Shown piece by piece: positions 35,601-44,252 of a DNA stretch of 64,000 bases (within the stretch, counting starts at the first letter, position 1; every line of letters begins with the position of its first letter). Under the pieces are notes generated by a model. It was not told the DNA's origin, did not search any database, and saw only the letters and a list, made by a program, of their open reading frames with translations. A program made the translations under genes and the position numbers. The stretch lies in the NCBI GenBank assembly GCA_964490765.1, contig CAZBDV010000007.1, positions 44,231-108,230 on the forward strand. Reading direction: 5' to 3'. This DNA is from CAZBDV01 sp964490765. Lineage in GTDB: Bacteria > Cloacimonadota > Cloacimonadia > Cloacimonadales > JAJBBL01.

Positions 35601-38109
35601 TGTAACAGAGAAGAACACCTGGCGTAACTATATCCTACCGGGTGCTCTCGGCCCCAATCCTATTATAGCTGCTTTCTGGGATAATTTGAATCTCTCCGGT
35701 GGAGGAGTCTATACACAGCATATAGAAGATATGTTTATCATTCAATGGCACAATGCCACTATTCCCGGTAATCATGTCCAGAACTTTCAGATAATCCTCT
35801 TCGATCCTGATTCGGAACCGACTATAGATGACGGTTTGATCAAGATTCAGTATAAGACCTTCAATAATCTTAATAGTGGCATAACCTCCGGAGACTGGTC
35901 AAACTATTCAACAATCGGTATCGGTGACCATACTGGAGAACTTGGGCTCACTTATACCTTTGCCAACCAGTATCCAACCGCGGCTGCCACATTGGGAAAT
36001 GAATCAGCTCTCTTAATAGTCGGACCGAAGAATTATAGCGAGCCATTTCTGATCAGAGATGATATTCTCATCTTTGACGAGAACGATAATGGTATAGTCG
36101 AAGCCGGAGAATCGGTAAATATTGGTATCTATGTTAAGAACATAGGCTTTGCCACTGCTTCTGATGTTACCGGAACGATCTCAACCGTCAGCCCATATGT
36201 CTCCATGATTAATAACAGTTCAACCTATGATGACATTCATACTGGAGACGAGATTGTTAACAATGATTACTTCGAGTTCACCATCTCATCAGCAACACCT
36301 GACGGCCAGTATATCAGTTTCGAGCTTGAACTCCAGGCTGACAACGCAGAGGTTACTTTCCCATTTCATATAAATGTCCATCGGCCAAGCCTTCATCTCA
36401 GTTCCTATCTGGTCGAAGAGGTAAGTGGCAATGGAAATGGAATTATAGATCCTGGTGAAGAGATCAATCTGATTCTCGTTCTCAACAATCCATCCCTCTC
36501 AGAGGTAGACAATGTCAGTATTACAGTAACTACACAGAGTGAACATGTAAGTTTAGGTGAAACCAACTTCGATATCGGAAACATACCGGCTGAAAGTAAT
36601 ATTCAACAGGCAGTTCCTGTAATAATAGATCAGAATTGCCCGACTGGAGAGATAGTAGACCTGAACATAGCCGTAGATGCTAACAACGTCTCTTCCTTCA
36701 ACCGTGAACTACTTTTTGGAGTGGCGATGGAGGATATCTTCATCGATTTCGAAGATGATGAAGCTGGTTTTGTGACTAATGACGAAGATGGCTGGCAGTG
36801 GGGCGAACCGGAGATTGATCCTTATTCTGGTGATAATGTCTGGGGAACTGTATTAAATGACAATTATGCGGACGGAGTCAGCTGGACACTTGATTCACCA
36901 GATTTCTTGATTACTCCGGCGAGTATACTGGAGTTTTTCCATTATTATGCCATAGAAGAATACTGGGATGGCGGCAATGTCAAGGTGTCGACAGATGGTG
37001 GAGAGAGCTGGCAGGTAATTCATCCTGTTGATGGTTATCCTATCGATAATACCAATTCAGGTAATACAGGAATTCCCAATCAGCCTGCATTCTCTGGTAA
37101 CAGTAACGGCTGGCAGGAAGCTGCATACGATCTCTCTTCTCTATTCGGACAGACAGGTCGTTTCAGATGGCATTTTGGCTCAGGTCCCTGGGTCAATGAC
37201 CTCGGCTGGTTTATTGATGATGTTTCATTATCCGGTGCTAATCCATTATACTCTATCGTAACAGGACAGGTAGATTTACTGCAGAGCCCTGTTGCAGTTA
37301 ATGAGGTAATCATTACCGCTGGAGAATTTTCAGTTAAACCGGATTTGAACGGTCATTATACTCTCATAGTTCCTCCTGGTGAGTATGTCGTTACAGCATC
37401 GTTACCGTATCATTTTGAAGAGACTGAATATGAGATAACGATCGATGAATTGGAACTTATTAGTGATCTAGACTTCTCACTACAATATCTTACCCCACCA
37501 GAAAACCTCCTGTATACACTGCATAATGATAATGTCACAATTGACTTGAGTTGGACGTTCGAACCACTACCTGAACTGAACAAACGAGAAGAAAACCGCA
37601 ATTCACGGAATTACGAACATATCTTCAATATTTACAGGCAGAAGAATAGCGGACATTTTGAATCGATCCATATGACTACCGACCTTGAGTATACTGATAT
37701 AATTAACATCGGAACTGATATCTATCGTTATTATGTAGTCGCCGAATATGATGTGGGCAACAGCGCCAAAACTAACATTGTCGGAACTGACAGTCAGGAA
37801 TATGATGTGGAAGACGAGCTTACACCTCCAGTTGAGTTTGCGCTCCGTCAGAACTATCCAAACCCCTTCAATCCAGTTACCAATATCTCATTCAACTTAC
37901 CCGAGCAGGAAAATGTCAGCCTTAAGATCTACAATATTAAAGGTGAACTGGTCAGGACTCTTGTCGATGAGGTATTCCCTGCAGGTGAACATACTGTTCA
38001 ATGGGAAGGGCAGAATAATAACCACCGCAAGGTCAGTTCAGGCATCTATTTCTACAGGATCCAGGCTGGAAGACATAGCGATGTTAGAAAAGCGGTGTTA
38101 TTAAAATAA
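32698..38109 (+). CDS. Giant secreted C25 (gingipain-family) protein 2 with T9SS sorting tail
   Basis: 1803 residues, closely similar to the preceding protein in every domain and the same order, so a tandem duplicate. Signal peptide about 1-24 (ending SQQ); C25 domain with Cys458 in FFITCNTLS and RGWLG in place of the GHG His motif; beta domain from about 888; EF-hand-like DENDNGIVEAGE and GNGNGIIDPGE; jelly-roll-like domain from about 1363; tail NYPNPFNPVTNISF to RKAVLLK from about 1718. AAGGAG stands before the ATG, so it is translated independently. The 93-bp gap upstream has only a weak GAGG/CCTC hairpin. Probably the same operon or regulation as its neighbours. Confidence 0.9.
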   Translation: MTRNMILLGIALIMFTCSTPLWSQQLFQINQTSRHYTEIEFNLDDYELITNNINGELYHRVFHPEAGLIMEEGLPELPVFTASIIVPNTGTISLQEITAEETERISDIRIFPSQGLNVIIDENRGFLLDESFYNSDSSYPDFTSDISEPAIVRDFRFVTVAINPFSYNPANSELSVKGNIRLRIEYDQSRIGDNETTRSDPRISRSFEKIYQSMFLNYDEIRDDTWEYQARSILVIYHNSTILEPIVSQYVNWKRDKGFEITATSTAGMTTTTAIKNYIQNAYDTWEHPPEYIVLMGGGSGSFAIPTYTNHGAQGDHPYGLLEGNDDIPDAFVGRLPITTSDQLMTMWNKIRNYEREPFTGNTDWFQHTLLVGDSTTSSGVSPKDTMLYVRDLMLIYNEDYQFTEHYTGSASTVINNAFNQGISFFPFRGWLGMAGWSPNASSLNNGRMMPNCFFITCNTLSFTSSSRTTDIVTMGTPLEPKGAIAAVGMTTSSTRTTPNNAIVGSSFHAIFTDGVRTMGETLARAKIFLHETYGIVHPSLPAQHTQKASLMGDPSMDIWIDVPKEMNVDYDSDLPMGRNYIDFVVTDQFGMPVEDAWVTIRQVDDDEVIFATGYTNQDGEITHIFPPDNSGTVNVTVTKPDYTPHLGSFELTGEWAVALDEVILLDDFDAGNDVSLLLTVKNYRDVTAFNVEGVLSTDNPYVEILQGSSSFGDLAPGEVGESIDQYSISISQSAPDFMPVTFTLTKSESDNTWTSKFTERVNGSRLTPTALLIGDSGNSYIEPGETGMMRVTIENSGQIDLEEVYGALRVWNPLLDVSDSLAYFGDIDAGESVTSSITDTFIITAMEDLITGMSIDVELYLFNDNGFETTIETVIPIGLVTEDDPLGPCDYGYYIYGIEDTGYEHVPVYDWIEIAPQLGGSGVNTNLTSDWHNNQNVMSMDLPFTFSYYGIDYDEISICANGWISFGVTEKNTWRNYILPGALGPNPIIAAFWDNLNLSGGGVYTQHIEDMFIIQWHNATIPGNHVQNFQIILFDPDSEPTIDDGLIKIQYKTFNNLNSGITSGDWSNYSTIGIGDHTGELGLTYTFANQYPTAAATLGNESALLIVGPKNYSEPFLIRDDILIFDENDNGIVEAGESVNIGIYVKNIGFATASDVTGTISTVSPYVSMINNSSTYDDIHTGDEIVNNDYFEFTISSATPDGQYISFELELQADNAEVTFPFHINVHRPSLHLSSYLVEEVSGNGNGIIDPGEEINLILVLNNPSLSEVDNVSITVTTQSEHVSLGETNFDIGNIPAESNIQQAVPVIIDQNCPTGEIVDLNIAVDANNVSSFNRELLFGVAMEDIFIDFEDDEAGFVTNDEDGWQWGEPEIDPYSGDNVWGTVLNDNYADGVSWTLDSPDFLITPASILEFFHYYAIEEYWDGGNVKVSTDGGESWQVIHPVDGYPIDNTNSGNTGIPNQPAFSGNSNGWQEAAYDLSSLFGQTGRFRWHFGSGPWVNDLGWFIDDVSLSGANPLYSIVTGQVDLLQSPVAVNEVIITAGEFSVKPDLNGHYTLIVPPGEYVVTASLPYHFEETEYEITIDELELISDLDFSLQYLTPPENLLYTLHNDNVTIDLSWTFEPLPELNKREENRNSRNYEHIFNIYRQKNSGHFESIHMTTDLEYTDIINIGTDIYRYYVVAEYDVGNSAKTNIVGTDSQEYDVEDELTPPVEFALRQNYPNPFNPVTNISFNLPEQENVSLKIYNIKGELVRTLVDEVFPAGEHTVQWEGQNNNHRKVSSGIYFYRIQAGRHSDVRKAVLLK

Positions 38110-38174
38110 AGATTCGATAATAATAATGTGATAAGGGGTAACTTTTATTAGCTCTTATCCTCAAAGATAGAATT

Positions 38175-38218
38175 AACCTCTACTGTTCTCGGTTCCGAAC
38201 CGGGAACAGTATGAGGTT
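38175..38218. repeat. Long near-perfect hairpin between C25 genes 2 and 3
   Basis: AACCTC, T, ACTGTTC, T, CGGTT (38175-38194) pair with AACCG, G, GAACAGT, A and GAGGTT (38198-38218), about 20 pairs with one bulged T and one wobble, around a 3-base loop. No T tract follows. It may stabilise or end the transcript of the second C25 gene. Confidence 0.75.
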
Positions 38219-38309
38219 TATCACCGTTCAGGATGGTATAGGACAATGAATTTCAGTAACTGGAAGTTCCATCTGTTATGGTAAATTTAGTAATGCAAGG
38301 AGTATTTCA

Positions 38310-41300
38310 ATGAAGAGATCGTTCCTGATATTAGGACTGGTTATGATAGTAATATCTCTCTCATCTGCTCTCAGAGCAGAGTCTCTGTTCAGAGTCAGAG
38401 AAGCAACGGATAACTACATCGATATAGAATTTGATTTGAAAGATTATGAATCGATTTTAACCGAGATGGATGGAACCAGGTATTATCGGCTGTTTCATCC
38501 GGATGCAGCCTATCTTATGAACGAGGGTAAACCAGAATTACCATTCTTTACTACTTCTATTGCCATACCGAATACCGGAACTGCCAGGATCGATGACATA
38601 AGGGTTTTAGATAGGGAGATACAAGACGATATTCTGATCTTCCCTTCTCAGGGGGATGATGTAGCTTCTATTACAGAATCAGAATTCGTTATCGACGATC
38701 TTTTCTATCTCAAAGACAAGGTCTATCCGGAAGAGACCTGCAGGATAGGAACTCCAGCCATTATGAGGGACATTAGGTTTGTCTCCATTACTCTGACTCC
38801 TTTCAGATATAATCCTTACAGTCAGGAACTGGAAATCAATAGAAACATCAGCCTCAGAGTCGAATTCGACCAGACTCAGGTCGGAGAAAATGAGCTTACC
38901 CGTCCTCTGCGTAAACTCTCCAGGAGCTACGAAACCATCTATCAAAGTGTCCTGTTAAACTATAACGATTTTATCAGCCCGAACTGGGAGTATCAATCTC
39001 GCAGTATTCTAGTTGTTCATCATCATAGTGCACTTCTTGAACCGGTTATTGATATGTATGTCGAATGGAAACGACAGAAGGGATTTGAAATAACTGCAAC
39101 AAGCACTTCTGGTATGACTACAGCTACTGCAATCAAGAATTATATCCAGAATGCTTACGACACGTGGGAAATTCCACCCGAATACGTGATTCTGATTGGA
39201 GGTGGTTCCGGTTCTTTTGCCATACCAACCTTCCCGGGATATCCCTCTTTAGCCAGTGACCATCCATATTCACTCCTGGAAGGGGGGGATGATATATCCG
39301 ATGTTTTCGTTGGACGACTACCAATATACAATACAGAACATCTGATGACTATCTGGAACAAGATCAGAAATTATGAGAAAACACCATATACTATCGATAC
39401 TGATTGGTATCAACATGCTCTGTTGTGTGGCTCTCCCGGTGGATGGGGTATCTCAACCCTCTTCACTCCGAAATATGTCAAAGAACAGATGCTCCTCTTT
39501 AATGAAGATTTCTCTTTCAGTGAAGTTTACTATGCACCTTTTGCCACCCAGATCAACAATGCCCTGAATCAGGGTACTTTCATGTTTAACTACCGAGGGT
39601 ATTATGGATTCTATTATGACTGGACAAGCTCGAGTCCCAATCTAAACAACGGCCTTAAACTCCCCTACGCCTTCTTCCTTACCTGTCACACACTCGATTA
39701 TAATAACTCATCAACAAGCGAGACAGAGAGATTCGTTAATTTAGGTACTCCGATAGCATCCAAAGGGGGAATTGCAGCTATGGGCCATAATACCGGAGAT
39801 AGTAAAACAGCCTACAATAACGCTCTGAGCGGATCGATGGTCTATGGGATCTATAATGAAGGAATCAGAACTATTGGTGAAACAATGGTCAGAGGAAAGA
39901 TCTTCCTGCACGAAACATTTGGTATAGTTCACCCTACTCACCCACCCCAGTTTTCTCACTGGCTCAATCTGATGGGTGATCCATCTCTTGATATCTGGGT
40001 CGATAAGCCGAAGACGATGAATGTCGATTATGAAATTGAACTACCGCTTGGACGAAATTTTATCGATGTCCTCGTTACAGACTCTCTCGGTCTTCCCATC
40101 AAAGATGCCTGGGTTACCATAAGACAGGGTGACGACGTCATCTTTGCAACCGGTTATACTGAAGAGGACGGTTCTATCACACATTTCTTTGATCCTGATA
40201 ATAGCGGAGAGGTAACGATAACAGTAACCAAACCGGATTATATCCCACATATCGGATCTTTTGAACTGAGCGGCGAACCGGGAGTATCATTGTATGATAT
40301 CATCATCACAGACCCGATAGAAGCAGGAGCGAATGTCTCTTTTATTACCACAGTTAAGAATTACAGTAACAATGCAGCTATGGGAGTTACAGGTGAAATC
40401 ACAACCAGTAGCCCCTATATCGAGATCGTACAAGGGAGCAGTTCCTTCTGGAATATCATCAACCCTGGTGGTATTGTAGAAGGGCTTGAAGAGTTCACTA
40501 TAACTATATCGCAATCAGCACCCAACCTCATTCCGGCAATATTCACACTGGAACTCACTGATGCCGAAGGAAACAGCTGGGAGAGCAAGTTCCTGTTCAG
40601 AATAAACGGCAGCTGTTTGAAACCAGTTTCATTACTGGTTGGAGATTCCAATAATTATATAGATCCGGAAGAAACAGCGTCATTACGAATATCTGTAGAG
40701 AATCAGGGCCAGGTAGATATTGAAGAAGTTTATGGAGTATTGCGAACAAACGATCCTCTCTTTGATATATCAGATACCCTGGCTTATTTCGGCGATATAG
40801 AGGTCGGAGAAACTGTTATCTCTGATCTGACCAACTCTTTCGTGGTTACAGCTTTTGAATCTCTTATAACTGGAATGACTGTCGAACTGGAACTGATCCT
40901 TTATAATAATTTTGGCTATGAGGCGACCGAGCCTATTACCCTGCCAATTGGCCTGATTACTCAGAATGACCCTCTGGGTCCGTGTGATTATGGTTATTAC
41001 ATCTACGGAATGGAGGATACTGAATATGAGTATGCTCCAACCTATGAATGGATCGAAATAGCTCCTCAACTGGGTGGTAGTGGCCAGAATGCCGGATTGA
41101 GTTCTGATTTTAATAACGTGCAGGATATCACGGTTGTTGACCTTCCCTTTACTTTCCGTTTTTATGGAATCGATTATGATCAGATCACTATTTCAGCTAA
41201 TGGCTGGATCAGTTTTGGTGTTACAGAACAGGGGACTTTTCGTAACTGGATTCTACCTGGACCGATGGGCCCTAACCCGATAGTAGCTGCTTTCTGGGAT

Positions 41301-43790
41301 AATTTAAGCCTTGCTCAGGGTGGGGTATATTACTACCATGATGTATTAGAGGATATCTTTATCATACAGTGGCATAATGCCCGTAATATTGTCGGTTCTG
41401 CTGAAGAAACTTTTCAGATAATCCTCTACAATCCGGCTCTGGAACCTACATTGGACGACGGTTTTATCAAGATTCAATACAAGGCTTTCAATAATGTGAA
41501 CAATACATCCGGATATCCAAGCGGTAACTGGGGGAATTATTGCACTGTCGGTATCGGTGATCATTCCAGTGAAGTCGGCTTGACCTATACCTTTGGAAAC
41601 CAGTATCCAACTGCTGCTGGATCCTTGAGCAATGAAAGCGCTATTATGATCGTTGGCCCCAAAAATTACCACGAACCTTTCCTGGTTCGACAGAGTGTCC
41701 ATATCTTCGATGAAAACGAAACCGGATATATCGATGCCGGCGAGAATGTCAATCTCGGCATTTATATCAGAAACATAGGCTTTGCCGCTGCAACTAACGT
41801 AACCGGAACAATCAGCACTACCAGTCCATATATTCAGTTGTTGAACAACTCTTCATCATATTATGATATCGATTCTGGTACGGAAGAAGTTAATCGAGAG
41901 TTCTTCGAGATCAATGTCTCAGCCTCAACCCCGAACAGCTATGTCGCTGATTTTATGATTGATATTCAGGGGAATAATATCGATGTCAGCTTTCCATTTC
42001 ATCTAAGTATCAGCAGGCCTTCTCTCACCTTCTCCTCTTATATCATCGAAGAACTTGTTGGCAATGGAGATGGATTCATCGATCCAGGCGAGACCGGTAA
42101 CTTCATTCTCGATTTTTCCAATCCGACCATGACAGAAGTTATGAATACCACTGTAGGGATCTCCAGTGAAAGTGAGTATATTACAATAAACACAACAGAA
42201 ATCAGCCTCGGAAATATCCCCAAACAGGCTCATCTGCAAAAAGGAGTCGAATTCTCTATCTCATCAGACTGCCCTGCCGGCGAGCATATCCCTGTTACAG
42301 TTTCTGTTGATGCTGATAATATTATTGGTTATGAAGAGGAGATCTATTTCGGTGTCTCGCTGGAAGATATCTTCATCGATTTTGAAAGTGATGATGGTGG
42401 ATTCATCAGTAATGACGAAAATGGCTGGCAATGGGGAGAATCTTCGATCGGAGCTCACTCCGGAACAAATGTCTGGGCAACCCGGCTTGAGGAAAATTAC
42501 GACAATATGGCTAACTGGACACTCGATTCTCAATCATATCTGATCACCCCTTCAACTCTGTTATCCTTTCATCATTACTATACCATCGAAGAATACTGGG
42601 ATGGTGGTAACGTTAAGATATCATTTGATGACGGCGAAAACTGGCAATTGATTCATCCCCTGGAGGGATACCCTGTTGAGTCTGTCAATTCGGCAAATGC
42701 AGGAATTCCATTTCAGCCTGCCTATTCTGGCAACAGTAACGGTTGGCTGCAAGCTGATTTTGACCTTTCTGAGTTCTTTGGCAAGTTGGTTAGATTCCGC
42801 TGGCATTTCGGCTCAGGACCCTGGGTTAACTTTCCCGGCTGGTTTATTGATGATATAGAATTGAGTAGAGCTAATCAACTCTATGCCTCAATTTCGGGAA
42901 CTGTCGAACTGCTGCAGAGCCCCATATCACCGGACGAGATAGTGATTACAGCGGGTGATTATTCTACAAAAGCAGATACTGAAGGGCAGTATAAACTCGT
43001 AGTACCTCCCGGATCCTATACCGTTACAGCCCATTTACCTTATCACTATTCGGAACTCTCTTATGAAGTCATCCTCGATGATCTTGAAGAAATGTCAGAT
43101 ATCGACTTCACCCTGCTCTATCTGACACCTGCTGAAAACTTACTCTATACACTCTATGAAGATAACACTACCATCGACCTCTCATGGGATTTCAACCCGA
43201 TTGTATTGGGTCGGGCTGATTCCGATGTTGATGATTTCAGTAGTAAGACTCGAATTGTTACTGATAATACGAGATCCTTAGAGATTCTAAGAGATGATCC
43301 AGAGTTTCTCATCTTCAGACAGACAGATAGCGGTGTCTTTCAACAGATCGCTTCCACTACAGAATTGAGTTACACCGGTTCTCTGCCTTTCCCGCAGAGC
43401 ACATACAGATTCTATATAGTTGCCGAATACCCGGAAGGAACAAGTAATAAATCCAACACCGTAAGTACTGATGATCCACATAATGTAGTTGATGAACAAC
43501 AGGAGATTCCACTCGCATATGCTCTTCATAATAACTACCCGAATCCTTTCAACCCTGTAACGAATATCTCCTTCTCTCTTCCAGAAGAGGTCAGAGTTAC
43601 AATCAAAATCTATAATATTAGGGGTGAGCTGGTTAAAACAATCGTTGATGAAATTATGACAGCCGGTTTCCATACCATACAATGGGAGGGTAGAAATAAT
43701 AATAACAGACAGGTCAGCTCAGGAATTTACTTCTATAACATCAAAGCCGGCCCGTTCAATGAGACCGGCAAAGCTCTCCTGCTTAAGTAA
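38310..43790 (+). CDS. Giant secreted C25 (gingipain-family) protein 3 with T9SS sorting tail
   Basis: 1826 residues, the most divergent of the three tandem paralogues. Signal peptide about 1-24 (ending ALRAE). C25 domain with Cys459 in FFLTCHTLD; the His-motif region reads NYRGYYGFYYDW, again with an aromatic residue instead of His, though a His directly follows the Cys. Beta domain from about 890, EF-hand-like DENETGYIDAGE and GNGDGFIDPGE, jelly-roll-like domain from about 1370, then a longer linker (about 1630-1660) and tail NYPNPFNPVTNISFSLPE to GKALLLK from about 1743. AAGGAG precedes the ATG. The 200-bp gap before it holds a long hairpin. Confidence 0.9.
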   Translation: MKRSFLILGLVMIVISLSSALRAESLFRVREATDNYIDIEFDLKDYESILTEMDGTRYYRLFHPDAAYLMNEGKPELPFFTTSIAIPNTGTARIDDIRVLDREIQDDILIFPSQGDDVASITESEFVIDDLFYLKDKVYPEETCRIGTPAIMRDIRFVSITLTPFRYNPYSQELEINRNISLRVEFDQTQVGENELTRPLRKLSRSYETIYQSVLLNYNDFISPNWEYQSRSILVVHHHSALLEPVIDMYVEWKRQKGFEITATSTSGMTTATAIKNYIQNAYDTWEIPPEYVILIGGGSGSFAIPTFPGYPSLASDHPYSLLEGGDDISDVFVGRLPIYNTEHLMTIWNKIRNYEKTPYTIDTDWYQHALLCGSPGGWGISTLFTPKYVKEQMLLFNEDFSFSEVYYAPFATQINNALNQGTFMFNYRGYYGFYYDWTSSSPNLNNGLKLPYAFFLTCHTLDYNNSSTSETERFVNLGTPIASKGGIAAMGHNTGDSKTAYNNALSGSMVYGIYNEGIRTIGETMVRGKIFLHETFGIVHPTHPPQFSHWLNLMGDPSLDIWVDKPKTMNVDYEIELPLGRNFIDVLVTDSLGLPIKDAWVTIRQGDDVIFATGYTEEDGSITHFFDPDNSGEVTITVTKPDYIPHIGSFELSGEPGVSLYDIIITDPIEAGANVSFITTVKNYSNNAAMGVTGEITTSSPYIEIVQGSSSFWNIINPGGIVEGLEEFTITISQSAPNLIPAIFTLELTDAEGNSWESKFLFRINGSCLKPVSLLVGDSNNYIDPEETASLRISVENQGQVDIEEVYGVLRTNDPLFDISDTLAYFGDIEVGETVISDLTNSFVVTAFESLITGMTVELELILYNNFGYEATEPITLPIGLITQNDPLGPCDYGYYIYGMEDTEYEYAPTYEWIEIAPQLGGSGQNAGLSSDFNNVQDITVVDLPFTFRFYGIDYDQITISANGWISFGVTEQGTFRNWILPGPMGPNPIVAAFWDNLSLAQGGVYYYHDVLEDIFIIQWHNARNIVGSAEETFQIILYNPALEPTLDDGFIKIQYKAFNNVNNTSGYPSGNWGNYCTVGIGDHSSEVGLTYTFGNQYPTAAGSLSNESAIMIVGPKNYHEPFLVRQSVHIFDENETGYIDAGENVNLGIYIRNIGFAAATNVTGTISTTSPYIQLLNNSSSYYDIDSGTEEVNREFFEINVSASTPNSYVADFMIDIQGNNIDVSFPFHLSISRPSLTFSSYIIEELVGNGDGFIDPGETGNFILDFSNPTMTEVMNTTVGISSESEYITINTTEISLGNIPKQAHLQKGVEFSISSDCPAGEHIPVTVSVDADNIIGYEEEIYFGVSLEDIFIDFESDDGGFISNDENGWQWGESSIGAHSGTNVWATRLEENYDNMANWTLDSQSYLITPSTLLSFHHYYTIEEYWDGGNVKISFDDGENWQLIHPLEGYPVESVNSANAGIPFQPAYSGNSNGWLQADFDLSEFFGKLVRFRWHFGSGPWVNFPGWFIDDIELSRANQLYASISGTVELLQSPISPDEIVITAGDYSTKADTEGQYKLVVPPGSYTVTAHLPYHYSELSYEVILDDLEEMSDIDFTLLYLTPAENLLYTLYEDNTTIDLSWDFNPIVLGRADSDVDDFSSKTRIVTDNTRSLEILRDDPEFLIFRQTDSGVFQQIASTTELSYTGSLPFPQSTYRFYIVAEYPEGTSNKSNTVSTDDPHNVVDEQQEIPLAYALHNNYPNPFNPVTNISFSLPEEVRVTIKIYNIRGELVKTIVDEIMTAGFHTIQWEGRNNNNRQVSSGIYFYNIKAGPFNETGKALLLK

Positions 43791-44252
43791 CAAAGATTTT
43801 AATATCTTCTCCAAGCTAATTGAGTTCAACCTTCAGGAAGTATGGGAGTCGGCTCTGGCTGACTCCCTCCTTCCCTTAAGGTTATCCTCGAATTGATGTC
43901 GGCCTGGTAAGTTTTTTAAACAATAATTACGGATGAGAATGTCTGAATAGCTTAACCTTCAGTAGTTCAAACATTAAGCCGAAAAGGTCAATAAATAGCG
44001 AAAATATAGCTTGACAGTCAAGAACAATAACCAACAATAAGAATGAGTATTTTATATTGATAATGGAGATTATTAACACCATGGATTGCTTACGTAAAAT
44101 TTGTGCGAAAATATATAAAAGAAAGAGATACTTCTGTTCAGGAGCTCTCTTTTTTAGTTACCTCAGTACTTACCTTCTAACCATAGAAACTCAGCGTCAA
44201 TCAATAAAACCAATTATTAAATTATATTTATAATTAATTCTGGAGGATTATC
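43791..44252. other. 462-bp gap before the endonuclease-bearing protein
   Basis: Contains the nested hairpin at 43829-43881 and, at 44010-44022, the palindrome CTTGACAGTCAAG, which includes a TTGACA -35 box with only a poor -10 (ACAATA region). A frame of 50 codons (44081-44233) has no good ribosome site. GGAGG before 44253 is the ribosome site of the next gene. No other gene is seen. Confidence 0.6.
43829..43881. repeat. Nested hairpin of the GGAGT family after C25 gene 3
   Basis: The core GGGAGTC (43844-43850) pairs with GACTCCC (43861-43867), extended inside by GGC/GCT around a TCTG loop. Outside, GGAAG/CTTCC and AACCTT/AAGGTT continue the stem with small internal loops. Its apex GGAGTCGGC and TCTGGCT match the hairpin at 21842. 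No T tract follows. Confidence 0.7.

Noticed and set aside
27181..43790. The idea that the three C25 genes are fragments of one disrupted gene
   Set aside because: Each has its own ribosome site, signal peptide, complete domain series and sorting tail.
44119..44156. AAAGAGA/TCTCTTT pairing followed by T residues, as a terminator
   Set aside because: AT-rich stem with a long loop, far from any upstream gene end; likely chance pairing in AT-rich DNA.
44081..44233. 50-codon frame starting MDCLRKICAK in the gap before the nuclease-bearing gene
   Set aside because: The nearest GGAG is about 13 bases from the ATG, the composition is like AT-rich non-coding DNA, and no clear membrane helix or motif is seen.
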